Part shown: in pieces, positions 43,819-55,260 of the stretch
Layout: every line of letters begins with the position of its first letter
How positions within the stretch are numbered: the first letter of the stretch is position 1
Assembly (NCBI GenBank): GCA_026225945.1
Contig: JAMJFZ010003163.1
Coordinates: forward strand, 20,458,501-20,522,500
Origin: Cricetomys ansorgei
Taxonomy: Eukaryota > Chordata > Mammalia > Rodentia > Nesomyidae
Direction: 5' to 3'
DNA length: 64,000 bases
Position numbers and translations under genes: made by a program
Notes under the pieces: model-generated
Seen by the model: the letters and a program-made list of their open reading frames with translations, nothing else
What the model was told of the DNA's origin: nothing
Database searches by the model: none

Positions 43819-43912
43819 TATATATATAATTTATAATATATACATTTATATATATTTCTTTCATCTATCTATATCATGTATCTATCTATCTAATATATAT
43901 TTTATATATAGC
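43819..43912. repeat. TA/TATC compound microsatellite
   Basis: Imperfect TATATA blocks with a CTAT/ATCT core (43863-43890). Confidence 0.9.
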
Positions 43913-43927
43913 AACAAATGATGTTTT

Positions 43928-44280
43928 GGGCTGGGCTATGGTTCAGTCAATAAAGTTCTTGCTCTACGTACATGAGGAGCTGAGCTCAGATTTCCAGCAC
44001 TCACACAGAAAGCCAGGCATAGTGGCAAGTCTCAGTCATCTGAGTGCTAAGAGCCAGAAGAATCACAGCAGCTCACTGCCCAGCTAATCTTACTGACCTG
44101 GTGAGCTACAAGTTCATTGAGAGAGCCTATCTGAAAAACTAAGGTGGAGATCAATTGACACACACTCAAAGCTGATTTCTGGCCTTGGCCTCCGTGTTCA
44201 CACAAGTACATGCTCATTGTCCCTCCCCAAATATGTACACATGTGCTACCACCACCACACGCACACGCACACGCACACAT
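43928..44280 (+). mobile_element. B4-type composite SINE
   Basis: 'gggctgggctatggttcagtcaataaagttcttgctc', 'gaaagccaggcatagtggcaagtctcagtca', 'gagagcctatctgaaaaactaaggtggag' and a CA/CG-rich tail give the B4/B4A order (ID-like head, B1-like middle, tail). Same family as 10903-11277. Confidence 0.88.
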
Positions 44281-44399
44281 TCTGATTCTAGACAAATAGA
44301 ACGGTTGATCAAGCAAATCAAGGTGATTTGGGTTTTACAAAAACATTTAGGTGATTGATACATTAAATATCTACTACACAAAAAATTTGTGAAGGTACT

Positions 44400-44850
44400 C
44401 AGTTCGTCCATATATATTTGAGGTGGGATTTTTTTTCATTGTTGCTGCTCCCTTTCAGGTGATGCCATCTCTGGTCCTCTTATCAGTGTCAATAATTCCA
44501 TTTGGCAGGCAGCAGCTAATTCTTTTCATGTGCTAATGATTAATCAGACAAGCCTATTTACTAATGTATCAGAATGCATTAGAAACATAAGGTAACGTCA
44601 GACAGAACATCAATTCAAATATAAATGAACTACATTTCCATTGGTTACCTATTGACTCATGTCACAGAATGAAGTAGAAAATGCAATTTGCTTGTAAACC
44701 ATTAAAATGAATGAAAATAGAATTTCAAACTCTATCTTCAAACATAACTTTATTGACTTGGCTCTGAGCCTTAAGGGAGGGTCTAACTAAGTTTAAAATA
44801 TATAAATAACGCACTAATTCATTTTGCCATAAAAGAGTTAGCATCCCACC
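44400..44850. promoter_or_regulatory. Strong candidate conserved noncoding element
   Basis: Repeat-free and rich in homeodomain cores: CTAATT near 44516-44521, the palindromic paired-type GATTAATC (44538-44545), and ATTAAAATGAATG near 44701-44713. It follows a TTTGGCAGGCAGCAG segment. Strong resemblance to neural or limb enhancer-type conserved DNA, but function is inferred. Confidence 0.45.
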
Positions 44851-45266
44851 AGCTAAATACAATGGAATTTACTGAAGTTGGAGCCAGTACAGAATAAAGC
44901 AAGGTCACAGAGTGTGGTGTCGGACATAATAATGCTCTCTCACATCGGGTGTTCCGAACTGAGCTCTCTTCTAACCTATTTTTGTCTAAAATCTTCTATC
45001 AGTGCCTGTGTCCCAAGGGTATCAAGACCATATCTTACAAACCAAAGAAGTCCAAATGAAACTCTTGCCAGAGAGAGGCATAACATGGAGTGAGTTAGTG
45101 AGTTATAAGTGTACCTAAGTATGCTTATAAGGACAATCCGGACAACAGACTAATACGGAAGCAAGCTCCCCTGGCTCTCCATCAGGTCTCCACAGTCTGG
45201 AAGGGGATATTATAAGATATTCAGAGGAATGTTCCATCAGTTCAAGCACTGAATAGGATGATGGGG

Positions 45267-45316
45267 ACTCAAATTCTTTTGTGTACAAAATATCTGTGTC
45301 ACTGGTATCAAAGTCT
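45267..45316. repeat. Local duplication, segment A
   Basis: This 50-bp segment matches 46114-46163 with about four mismatches. It is separated from segment B by about 550 bp. Confidence 0.95.
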
Positions 45317-45864
45317 TCACTTTTCATCTAGATGTGTATGAACTTCAAAAGACTTCTTGTAGATTTTTCCAAGTCCATCTGAACACAACAAATTGGATAA
45401 ATTTGGGAGCCGTCAAAGAAATAGAACATTTTCTCCAAATCTGGGGTTTCTGCATCCTCCAGTTCAACCAAACAGGTATTGGGAAGATTTTTCAAAAATT
45501 TCATCCAGATTGAATATATGTAGACTTCTCCTTGTTCCTAAACAGCACAATGCAACAATTGTGTGGGGTGGTGGGGTGGGGGGGTGTCTTTGGATTGTAT
45601 GGGTATTAGATGTATCAGGGGTGATTGACAGGGTATCAGACAATAGACTTTGGTTACATGTAAACACTACACCTTCACAAATGAGGGACTTGGGAACCAG
45701 CAGATGAGGACGTCTGTGATGAGGCTGGAGCCAGTCCCATAGTTTGTGTCCCACAGACACAGGGATGCTTGATTTACTGAAAGCCTAAGCTCTTGTTTGG
45801 ATTTAGGACTGCTACATCCAGCCACTGGCCAAAGGCTTCTGAGTCAGAGACTTGAGCAGTTGCC

Positions 45865-45936
45865 ACAGTTTTGAAAATGTCATCCCGAGAGAGCCTGGGT
45901 AAAACTGCAGAGAGTATCTGGGGAAAATTCTAGCCT
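45865..45936. repeat. Local duplication, segment B
   Basis: This 72-bp segment matches 46166-46237 with about five mismatches and no gaps. Confidence 0.95.
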
Positions 45937-46113
45937 ACCCGACTTCCTTTCCTTCAGACTAAATGGCAAAGTCCTGGGGTACTGAGATGTCCAGTCAAAC
46001 CAGTGTTTTCCAAAGCACGTGCACAAAGTGAGTGAGAAGAGTTAAGCAGATGCATTTCATGACCGCGATGTTTTGGAAATTCAACCTTCGCTTCTATCCC
46101 CAGACAACTGTCA

Positions 46114-46252
46114 ACTCAAATTCCTTTGTGTGCAAAATATCTGTGTCACTGGTATCAAAATCTCTACAGCTTTGAAAATGTCATCCCGAGAGAGCCTGGG
46201 TAAGACTTCAGAGACTATCTGGGAAAAATTCTAGCCTGGTATCAAAATCTCC
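46114..46252. repeat. Joined duplicate A'-B' (plus a partial A)
   Basis: Copies of segments A (46114-46163) and B (46166-46237) lie side by side, followed by a third partial piece of A (GGTATCAAAATCTC, 46238-46251). Order and orientation match the originals, so a duplicate lost the ~550 bp between them, or A-B junctions were tandemly repeated. Confidence 0.93.
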
Positions 46253-48754
46253 AGATCAACAGCTCTGAAGAGTCCTGCAGTAAAGAAACCTCTAGAAAGA
46301 GTGTTGCCAGTGTTTCTTAAGTTTAATTAGCCACCTGGATGCTTCCTTCCCGTACACAGGAAATTGGCACTCTGTGGAACTCTGATTTGGAAATATTAGT
46401 GATATTAAACATGCTGGGAATAAAAAGCAACAACAACAAAAAACCAAAAAACAAAACAAACCCATCCAATCAAATCCCTCCCTTGTCCTACAGGAATACA
46501 GAGAACTCAGTGCTGTTAGGTTTCAATGAGAATGAATCGGTGCTCCTGTCTGCTACCTAACAAGGCAGCTGTTCTCAACATTTGCTTTTGATCTTAAGAG
46601 CAGAGCCATTTAACTCCAATTTCTTCCGAACCAGAACACTGCACCGCCCCTGAAGATACATGTACCATTCACAGCGTTTCAGGATCTTCACTATTACTGT
46701 TGTCTAGATTCTGCTGTCCTGTAAATAACCGATGCCCTTTGCACTAAGGCATCCACGGCAGAAGGAGCACAGCCATAGGTACCCTCAAGAAGAAACAGTC
46801 TCCATCACAAATGAACCCTTTTGGAGGACACCTGTGCAGGTGCTGCTGCTCTTAGGAGCCAGAAACCCAGAGGAGCGTCATCTGTTCCCTGAAAACATGA
46901 GGACCCATCCTGTTTGTTCCCAGCATCAAATCTATCAAGAAAATGATCAGAACAGTAAATCGGAAATCAGCAGACTTTGTTAATAATACAGCAATTTTGA
47001 AAGAGCAGCTTTAGTCAAGGGGGCCATTTTCCAGAATTTAACAACCTTTTCCATCTCCCCGATACAGACTACATAAAAAAAAAAAGCAAAAAAAAAAAAA
47101 AACTGTCTAATGCTGCTTCTCAGGTGGTGTTCGATAGGAGCTTGTCTATAATGCCATGCACTCTCTTTATGTGATGTTTAGATATGAGATTGATCTTCGT
47201 GGACACCCTGGAGTTCTGAAAGTAGGATTATTGGATTTTGTGGCTTTCTCAGATGTCGAAGATCTTTAAACAGTGTCTTGCAAAGTTGCTACATCTCGCC
47301 TGTCTGTGAAACACTTACGAACTCATCAAAGAAGGTAGACTCCATGTTAATTATCTGGGTGGGCCCCGGTTAGGGGGAGGCAAGCCCCCTTCTTCCCACC
47401 TTGAGTTAAGTGGCAGGACCAAGTCCACTTTCATACCTTGAAAAGAAAAACGAGTTCCTCCATCTGTGGATCAATAGGCCTTAACAGGAAGGTTGCTGAC
47501 ACAGAATGGGATCCGGAATTCAAAAGAGCAGGGGGTACAAAGAGACCTGGCTGTTAAAGCTGAAGTCTCCAGTTGCCTCGGGAAACTCTAATGGGCTAAG
47601 TCTTTGGATGAATCAGATCGGAGCAATAAAATGATCCTTTGGCCTCATGGGCGATGCTCACGTTTCAGAAAAGAACAAGGACATCACGTGTTTCCTCTGA
47701 CTTTGAAGGTACTGCCTTGGAAAGGACACGTGCACAGACAACTCTCGACCTGTGCTTTTGTCCCTACTGTTAATGTCAGCCATGTCTGACATCCGATTTG
47801 CAAAGCGAGCTGGATATGACTCTCTAAGAGGAGAGCAAGGATTCTTGGGACACAGCTGTGAATGGGGAGCTTCACAAGCCAGGCCAGGCTTTTCCCTTAA
47901 GTTGCCGTTAAGTGACAGCCCTCTTTTCCAGATCTGTTGCCAGAAGCTAAGACATCAGCCAATCACTGTGCAGTAGGAATAAGAACGGAGAGCTTTCACA
48001 CTCCAGTTTTCCCACCAAAGTGCTTGTATAAAACCAACGGCCTTCATATTTGTGTTTACATGCAAATATAACATAAGTTATATCTCACGTGACCGGATAG
48101 TCATCACATGCTCCTAGCTCCCATCTATGTCTATGCAGCGCGGGTTTTTTTGAACATTGTCACGGTGTCTCTGTGTTGGCTTTGCTATCTTTTCTTTGAT
48201 ATCTGGAGGCAGCAAGTTTTGCCCGGTTTTTCCACTTTCTTTAGGTGTCTGCTTTCATCTACACCCATAAGTCTTCTCCTCCTCTTCTGTAGCTTGTGCT
48301 TTGTTTGGTACCTTGACAGCCGGTGTGGGAGTCCTTGTTTTTCTCTCCATCCATGCCTGGATGGGCGAGTGGGGAAAAGCTCAAGAGGAAAAGGAAACAC
48401 CCCCAGATGCCTTCAAACAAACCACCCCACTGTCATAGCACTTCACAAAGTTCCCCGTGACCTTTAGGAGCTCTGGCTCTTGAACGTACTTAAAGATCAG
48501 AAATAGTCTCGATGTAGGGTTTCCCACTAGGCGAACAGAACAGTGCTGAGAGGCACTGATAAAGGTATCAGGAGCCATGGTGGGTGGATATTGAAGCTCC
48601 AGTCCAGTACATACACGATACATGGAGAAACATGGGAGCTTCATTTCATACACAACACAATTGCTCTTGTGTGCTTTGCCTCATAATGACTGGCTTCTAA
48701 GCAAGGGGAAAAACCAAGGGCTTTAGCTTCCAGCAAGAGAAGTAGTAGATTTAG
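46253..48754. other. Unique sequence with A-rich runs
   Basis: An A-rich run (about 46426-46466) and another (about 47072-47101) are the only simple features. A 119-codon plus-strand frame (48108-48467) starts with hydrophobic residues but has no recognised family. Confidence 0.4.
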
Positions 48755-48905
48755 GATGAAACATTCTGGACCCAAGACTTGCTTTAGCCCTTAGGAAGTA
48801 TGTGACCTTGAACAAGCATCTGTTATTCTACAACCTCAGTCTTCCCACCTGCTACATGGAGACTGTCACTTCTTCCCCAAACTGATAATTCCACAATCGA
48901 TAATG
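48755..48905 (+). mobile_element. MIR SINE
   Basis: 'ggacccaagacttgctttagccc...gaagtatgtgaccttgaacaagcatctgttattctacaacctcagtcttcccacctgctacatgg' follows the MIR core order (tgtgaccttgggcaagt...cctcagtttcctcatctgt). Confidence 0.8.
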
Positions 48906-49819
48906 AACAGATAAATGTCTTAGAAATTATAATACGTTATCTGATTCCCAAACTTCTCAGCAAGGCAGAACTATTAGAAGAATCAACACATACGGGAAAA
49001 GAAAGTGGGGAGAAAGGGAACAGAACCAGGCATGCAAACGGAAAGGAGCAATGGCTACAAACCTCCCCATTCACCCTCCAGGTGGGGCCTGGGGTCCACA
49101 CCCTTCTCCAGGCTCTCAGAAATGTAGCAGGGCTTAGGGAAGGATGGTGTCCCCTGCTGAGTCTAATTCCTTGAAGAAAATACAAAAAAAAAAAAATCAC
49201 TTTAAATCTGCTTCCTGGATGTGTCTGGATCCTGCCTTGCTCCTAAGAAGAGCGATGTAATTTAGGCTGAGCCAGGCAAGCACCTCCATTTCCTATGCAT
49301 GCTACAGGCACACTTCCAAATGTGAGCCCCTGGCTCCTGCAGAAACAGTAAGGATGCTGTTAAAGAGACAGCACCCTCTACTCCAACCCCGTTAGAGAAC
49401 TGGACTGTGTCTATAGCTCAGAGATCAGCATTTAAAGCCACGCATACTAAAATCTAGAGGCCTGAGTTTGAAGCAGGTGCTAATGCCGATTGTAATTTTT
49501 CAAGGTCATTAAACAGCCCTCTACATGTGGGACGGTATCCCAAGTGTCAGATGCATTCATGTGTTCGAATCTACCACTGTGATGTGAAGTACGCACTGAC
49601 CTCATCCCCAGCTTACACATGAAAAGCAGTCATCCCTTCACGTTTGCTCAGGGTACAAACACGCATGCCCTGATGTATTCAATCAAATACATCCAATCAC
49701 ACCTCCCGGCAACACACAGAAGGAAATACAAGAATCTGTGGTGTTCCCATCCTAGGCAGGAGCTACCCTAAGTTTGCAACTCACAGAGTGCAGCCCCTCA
49801 CGGTGCACCGAAGCAAGAA
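48906..49819. other. Unique sequence
   Basis: Possible very degenerate tRNA-SINE near 49400-49485. Nothing convincing otherwise. Confidence 0.35.
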
Positions 49820-50130
49820 TTCTCTTCTTTTTATTCCATTATGTTTTTCTGCTTCAGATGCATTTGGGATGTTTAATTTATATATCCCCCCCGATCATAA
49901 AGTGATCACATCACTAAAAAGAGGCTGCGGTGTTGATTTATAAGATCGTTGCCTGTGTCTGTTAATTAGAGAACTATCATTTGGCTTCCTACGGAAGAAA
50001 AACAATAAATTATAGAGGGGGAGGAGGGAGAGGCGATTGTCCCCCAAACCTATGTGAATTCCCCGTCTTGAATCTTATTTATGATCCTAACTGATTTTAC
50101 TCCGTTTATACCAACAACTGTTAGAAGACA
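49820..50130. promoter_or_regulatory. Strong candidate conserved noncoding element
   Basis: Repeat-free with TTAATTA (49972-49978), TTTATAAG and TGATCA-type cores and a pyrimidine-rich start. It resembles conserved developmental enhancers. Inferred only. Confidence 0.4.
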
Positions 50131-50722
50131 AAATGTGACTCAGGCTGAAGAGGAGGAGAAAGGAGCAGGAGGGCGGGAAAATAAATGTGCAGACAATGTC
50201 TGTGTGCCTGTTGGTACATAAAACTCTCTTCTGATGGAAGAGATGACAGGAGCCAGGTGCTGAAAAGATTGATACAGGATCGCAAACACGCCATACCGTG
50301 AGCTATAAAAAAATTAGATGCATGAGACCACAAGAGGCTTCTGGGAGGTAGAGTGAGTTCAAGGTTAAGGCCGAGTTAACCTGACTAAGACAGAGAGAAA
50401 TGTGTTCCAGGAAGAAGGGAGAGCAACATAAAAGGTGGCACAAGGAGGGAGAAGAGTGAATTTAAAAAAAAAAAAAAAAAAAAAACTGAAAGATGCTGCT
50501 ATACAGTGAGGGTGGGGGGATGCTGGAGCCGGTTCAGAGTCCACAGACCACCTTAAACAGACTCTGCAGGCCACCTTAAACAGGTGCTTGTATTCAAGAG
50601 CTCCTGAGATATTGTAACTCAGGCCTGGGGTGATATGGTTGACTTTGCATTTTTAAGAGGTCACTGACTTTCATTTTGAAAAGGCTCTGAGTTTTCTATG
50701 CTCAAAAATATGTCCATATCAA
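50131..50722. other. Mostly unique sequence with A-run
   Basis: An uninterrupted A run of about 21 bp (50465-50485) may be the tail of a decayed retrocopy whose body I cannot identify. Confidence 0.4.
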
Positions 50723-50825
50723 GCCAGGCATGGTGACACAAGCCTGTAATCCCAGCACGATAGAAGCAGAAGGATCTTGAGCTTGATGCTGGTGAGGAAC
50801 TACACAGCAAGAAATTGTCTCCGAG
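50723..50825 (+). mobile_element. Old monomeric B1 (B1F-like)
   Basis: GCCAGGCATGGTGACACAAGCCTGTAATCCCAGCAC start, then 'gatcttgagcttgatgctgg...actacacagcaagaaattgtct'. It has an early 7SL-type monomer structure lacking the B1 internal duplication. Confidence 0.85.
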
Positions 50826-51698
50826 AGTGAAGGAGTGGAGAAGTAGAGAAAGATAAACAGAGGGAAGTGTGTGAAGGCTTGTTGTAGAAATGCGTTGAAA
50901 CACGAGGAGATAAACATGCAGAAGACAAACAGCAAGAAAGGCCTTTATCCTGGGGTGCTGGGGAGCCCCTTTCTGTTGGAACGTGTTCTCTTAGGGTGCT
51001 GTAAGAAGCCGGGTCCAGCCACATGAATCCACCCCATGGAGGAGGGGGGAGACATAGCCCTCGCCACCGCTGAGCTCCCAGCTGCAGCTGCACTGATCCC
51101 TGACATCTGTGTGATTCCCATTCTGCAGCTACGGCCGAGCCATCTTGGCTGAGGCCACACAGAACAGAGGTATGCTCTTGATTCTGAGCACTGCTCAAAC
51201 TGCAGAACATCGTTTCTAGTTTAAGCCATCAGATCACCTGGTTCTCTGTTCCACGGCAGCCCACAACCCAAGCGGGAGGTTATCTAGGACACAGACGGAG
51301 CATGAATGATTCCTTCGCTCCCTCAAGCACTGGTTCAGTTTCATGCTGACTATGCTATGTGCTCTACTGTAGCTAATAGAAGGCACAAGAAAGGGAGGAT
51401 CTTGGCCACCATCTCTGGGGGCCTTCTGGGCTTTTTTGGAAGACGCTGTCCTTGGTGACAGTATTGCCCAGGAGCACAGAGGCTGGGCCTTGACTAACCC
51501 TGGCCTTGCTACTAATTTGTAAAGAGAATCAGATAATCCAGATATCATCTCAGCACCTTTCCACAAGTGTTCTGTGAGGATCAAGAGATTAGTACAAAGA
51601 GGACGGAAGGCATAGGCAGGGATGTCAAAACACCAGTAAATAAACAAGTCGGTAAAAATGAACAAAATGAATGACTAGAGGGAGAATATCATGGCACA
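50826..51698. other. Unique sequence
   Basis: Overlapping minus-strand frames of 136 and 143 codons (50800-51210, 51234-51665) lack motifs. Nothing else recognised. Confidence 0.4.
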
Positions 51699-51745
51699 CA
51701 GGGTAGGGGTGGCTAAGCCCAGGGTAGGGGTGGCTAAGCCCAGGG
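51699..51745. repeat. 21-bp exact direct repeat
   Basis: A 21-bp G-rich unit (starts CAGGGTAGGG, ends GGCTAAGCC) occurs exactly twice (51699-51719, 51720-51740), followed by a 5-bp partial third unit. Confidence 0.97.
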
Positions 51746-52523
51746 ATTCCACCATGTGGGTATTGGAACCACCTGAGCAAGATGAGGGCCAGGTGGATCT
51801 GAATGCAACTACCCAAAGCTCCCTGAGCACTCACTACAACCTAAGGAGCTTCCAAGGGAGGGGTGTGTGTGTCTGTTTGCATTTGTATAGTTACCAAGGC
51901 AACAAACACAGTGACCCTTCAAAGTGGGCCAGAAGTTAGTTTAGAACTCCACAAAGAAATTGGAAACCACACCAATCAGTAGAGAGTAGTGAGAGAAAAC
52001 GAAGAGGCTGACTTTAAAGAAGATTCTGTTAAACAGGTGAGTGGGAGAACACGGAAGCTGGGCTTGGGGAAAGGTGGAGACAGGAGGCAGGACTTGTATG
52101 ATGTCTTGGGGAGGAAAGGGTAAGAAGAATGGGAAGAGGGAGGGATACATTAAAAAGGAGAAAGAAAAGAGAGAGAGAAGAAACATAAGAGCAGCAGTGT
52201 TAATGGACCCAGCAGGGCAGAGCCGGCAGAGCCTCCTTTAAGGGTGGTGATCTGAGAAGGCCGGAGTTTAGTAAGGCTCTGTGCTCAGACTGATCCTCCA
52301 CTGCCTCCACTTGACTTTTTAATTCTTTATCAAGGAGGCCCAGGCTTGATCAGCAAATTCTGATACATGATCCTCACACAGGGATACAAGGAGATCACTG
52401 TGTCATGTGATCTCAGGTCTGTGAGAAAATTGTGAACACAGACAAGAGAGACCCAGAACCATGGCAGGCGAAGTGGGTTGACCTCATAAGCCCAGAGGAC
52501 TAGAGAGAAATAGCATGCCCCTC
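51746..52523. other. Unique sequence
   Basis: Purine-rich around 52040-52190. Nothing recognised. Confidence 0.4.
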
Positions 52524-52600
52524 ACCGCACATACACACGCATGTGCGTGCGCACAAACACACAAACAAATACGCACACATAAACACACACACATACACAC
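52524..52600. repeat. CA/CG-rich imperfect dinucleotide tract
   Basis: ACATACACACGCATGTGCGTGCGCACAAACACAC-type sequence, possibly the tail of a degenerate B4 SINE upstream. Confidence 0.85.
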
Positions 52601-52609
52601 TTTAAAGTA

Positions 52610-52745
52610 TTCATTGATTGATTCATTCATTTATCTAGTGTTTTATTAACGCTCTGAGAATGCCAGGTACCGTGACATCTTAAGGATTTGACCCAAATAA
52701 GTAAGTCCGTGCCTTCCTTTGGGAATCTCTCAATTAGTGGCCTCA
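52610..52745 (-). mobile_element. L2 LINE 3' end, antisense
   Basis: 'cattcatttatctagtgttttattaacgctctgagaatgccaggtaccgtgac' and 'agtaagtccgtgccttcctttgggaatctctcaattagtgg' follow the antisense L2 3' end (attgagcacctactatgtgccaggcact...gtccctgccct). Confidence 0.65.
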
Positions 52746-53519
52746 AAAAGCAAGGTGCTTCAAAATTACAATTCAAGGAAGAAGCTATTGCGCTAAAGAC
52801 CGAGAGGCCCACCCCATCGGGTCTGGGCGGTGAGTTGAAGGTGGAGACTGGATGCTTGGCTTCTTACCTCTCTTCATTTATGCTGCAAGCAGCTCCACTT
52901 CTGGGCATCTCAAAACACAACTACCCTTCTCAGCTAGTGGGATCCCCTTGCTCCCGGCTAGATTGCAGCATCTCTTGCCCTCAGTCCCTAGAAGCCTTGG
53001 AGGAACCTCTCAGCTCAGTACACACAGGCATTCCAAACATTCCTTGGTTGAGATGGGAGGAGAAGGCCTGGCATGAAGAGAGAACAGCATGCATATCCCG
53101 CCATAGGTAGAAGCCAAGCGTGATGGAATCAAGATGGCGGCTCTCCCTGAACACTCTAGAACCAATACCACAGAAACCCTTGCTTTCGAAAACGATAAAA
53201 AGAACCGAATCAAAGGAAAGCTGGCCATCCCATTCTTCAAACCGCCTTCCTAGAAGTTGTAGCACAAGACTCCATGAAAGGGTCGGCCTCTCTGCTCTAC
53301 CTCCCGGCTTCCATGCTTTCGTAAACACCATTTCAAGAAGGTTATAGTTTTACGTGATCCCCAACCTGCCAAAAATGTACAGTGCACACAGACACCCCTC
53401 CTGTTCCAACATGTTTTATAAGCATAACAAGCTATAGCAGCCACCCCAGATGTTTTCACAACTTATTTTTTTTCCATAATTTAAAATCTGTTCGACCTGA
53501 TGTTTTTTTTTTGCTCTGC
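52746..53519. other. Unique sequence
   Basis: Several overlapping frames up to 140 codons (52688-53110) show no family. Nothing else recognised. Confidence 0.4.
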
Positions 53520-54060
53520 GTGCATTTCAACTGTAAAAAAGGAAACTGAAATATTATTCATGTGGTGCTATGCTGTTACACCTAATTTCTTCTCAAGTTC
53601 ACACTAAACTGAAATGTCTCTAGGAACCTTAAAAAAGGCAACAGCCGAGAAAGTGAGGAAATATGTCAAGGGCTTGTAAATAAACAGCTGGCTCCCGACA
53701 TATGGATTTTCTTCTATATTTTTCAGGTGCCACAGTCCCCCATCCGTATCTGCCAGCCCTGCAGCACACGGCATAACTCAACTGTAATTGATAATGTAAG
53801 GGCAGATGGAGGGGACTGTCAGCTCCTCCCTCCAGTCTCTGGGGACTCTGCAGAAATCAAAGCAGATGGCCCAATTGCATCTTCTTTATGTGTTGCTGTG
53901 AGCTCCTCTGTCTGTGGGATAATGGATCATTATGGCCTGCTGTGTACAAACACCAATATGCTTTTAAATCTGGTTCTCAGGCTTATGAAAAAGCACTATA
54001 TTTCATATTAATTTGTGAAGCTGCACTTAACAAGGTCCACTGTTGTTAATTTACGATTTG
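53520..54060. promoter_or_regulatory. Strong candidate conserved noncoding element
   Basis: About 540 bp, repeat-free, with GTAATTGATAATG (from about 53783), paired AT cores and a splice-acceptor-like TTTTTCAG at about 53719-53726 that is probably incidental. The composition resembles conserved developmental noncoding DNA. Confidence 0.4.
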
Positions 54061-54344
54061 GAAGGGTGGGAAGGAGAAGTTCCCATGGAGCTGACTGCCC
54101 TCGCAACTCCCCTCCCCCAGCCTGGCTTTTTCTGGAACCTTCACTCAGCCCTGCCTCCGCCACCCAAGCCAGTGGTGATCAAGTACAGTGGTCGCAGAAG
54201 GCTCAGTGCAGGCTGATAGGGAACTCCATGCCCAACCTGCTCTGACCGAGCTTCAAAGGAGAAGCGACTCGTGGAGAAGCTGAACAGTCAGACAGCTTGC
54301 CAAGGGCCCATGGATAACTGAAAGGGCCATTTCTTTTTTTTAAT
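54061..54344. other. Unique sequence
   Basis: Nothing recognised. Confidence 0.4.
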
Positions 54345-54480
54345 TATTAAGTACTGGTGCATGTCTACTACATGCTAGGAAGTACTTCCTGGATAGAGAG
54401 AGACAGAGGAGATATGAATGACCCCACTCTCTAGCAGTTTGTGGCTGCAGAGAACAGGTCGGAAAGTTCCTGAAGAATAT
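54345..54480 (-). mobile_element. L2-like LINE 3' end, antisense (tentative)
   Basis: 'actggtgcatgtctactacatgctaggaagtacttcctggatag...atgaatgaccccactctctagcag' resembles antisense L2 3' text at low identity. Confidence 0.45.
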
Positions 54481-55186
54481 GATTGAGCTACCCCTAGACT
54501 TTCACAGAACATGGAAGCCGAATAATTATGTCCTGCCCAGAGACTGAGAAATCAAGATCTAAGGGCTAACGGAGATTTGGCCAGGCTACAGGACATGGAG
54601 GAGATGCTGGAGCCTTGTGTGTTTTCATGCCGTGGGAGAACATATTCCGTTCCTCTGCTCTTGGCCGGGGGCCTGCCTGCTCCCCTTGGTCCCATAACCA
54701 AGAGTCTTCAGGCCAGCTGCATACACAGTCTTTCCCCTATGATGCTAGTAACCAATGACTCAAAGAAGGAGATCTCACTGGAGTGACTATGGCGTCTGGC
54801 AGGTAGCAAGACTCCGGGCAGGGGCCCACTGCTCCATGAAAGGGATTCGTGGGTGGTCAGGAAGCTGGGGAGGGAACTGTGTCAGACAGAATAAACCTTC
54901 CTGCTAGCCAGGGAGAGCAGAGGCCAGAGGCTTGTAGTTCTTGTTTTGGGGTATTAAAAGTTCATCTGTCATCTCATTTTTTTTTCCTTATGTAGCACCT
55001 CAAAGTCCCCAAGGCCACAAAACATTAAATTTCTAGAGAAGAGCGGCAGGCTTACCTTACATTGCCCTAAAGCTGTGCTTCAGAAGGTTCTAGAAACATT
55101 CTGCTTCCGTGCTTCATGTCTCAGAGTTTAGACAATGATGTGAAAAACACAGCAAGGACTGACACGAGGTAAACATTGGGGAATGT
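54481..55186. other. Unique sequence
   Basis: Nothing recognised. Confidence 0.4.
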
Positions 55187-55260
55187 AGGCTGAGGGCGTG
55201 GCTCTGCGGAACTAGGACTGCTTCAGATACACAAGGCCCTAGGCTCCATCCTCAGAACTG
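55187..55260 (+). mobile_element. ID-like tRNA-derived SINE
   Basis: 'aggctgagggcgtggctctgcggaac...acacaaggccctaggctccatcctcagaactg' matches the sense ID body, diverged, followed by an A-rich run. Confidence 0.6.

Larger units (their letters stand above)
45115..45936 (-). pseudogene. Possible decayed coding remnant (unidentified)
   Basis: Several minus-strand open segments follow in order in different frames: an open stretch from about 45930 to 45780, one ending near 45464, one from about 45465 to 45330, and a 70-codon frame 45327-45115. Each has protein-like composition, with acidic and hydrophobic alternation. Stops and frameshifts separate them, as in an old processed pseudogene. I recognise no family and no poly(A) tail. 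It could equally be chance. Part of it is duplicated at 46114-46252. Confidence 0.22.

Noticed and set aside
46530..46640. Possible MER5-like hAT relic ('ctgttctcaac')
   Set aside because: Only a short terminal match and no second end.
49400..49640. Possible ID-like or MIR remnant
   Set aside because: Only short scattered matches, below what I can support.
50800..51665. Adjacent minus-strand frames of 136 and 143 codons
   Set aside because: The first starts in a B1F SINE, and neither shows a family motif or a link to the other.
52688..53331. Frames of 116-140 codons on both strands
   Set aside because: They overlap on opposite strands, have no domain, and carry no splice or retrocopy signals.
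53711..53730. Splice-acceptor-like TATATTTTTCAG
   Set aside because: No matching donor or open frame follows at a sensible distance, and the block looks like noncoding conserved DNA.
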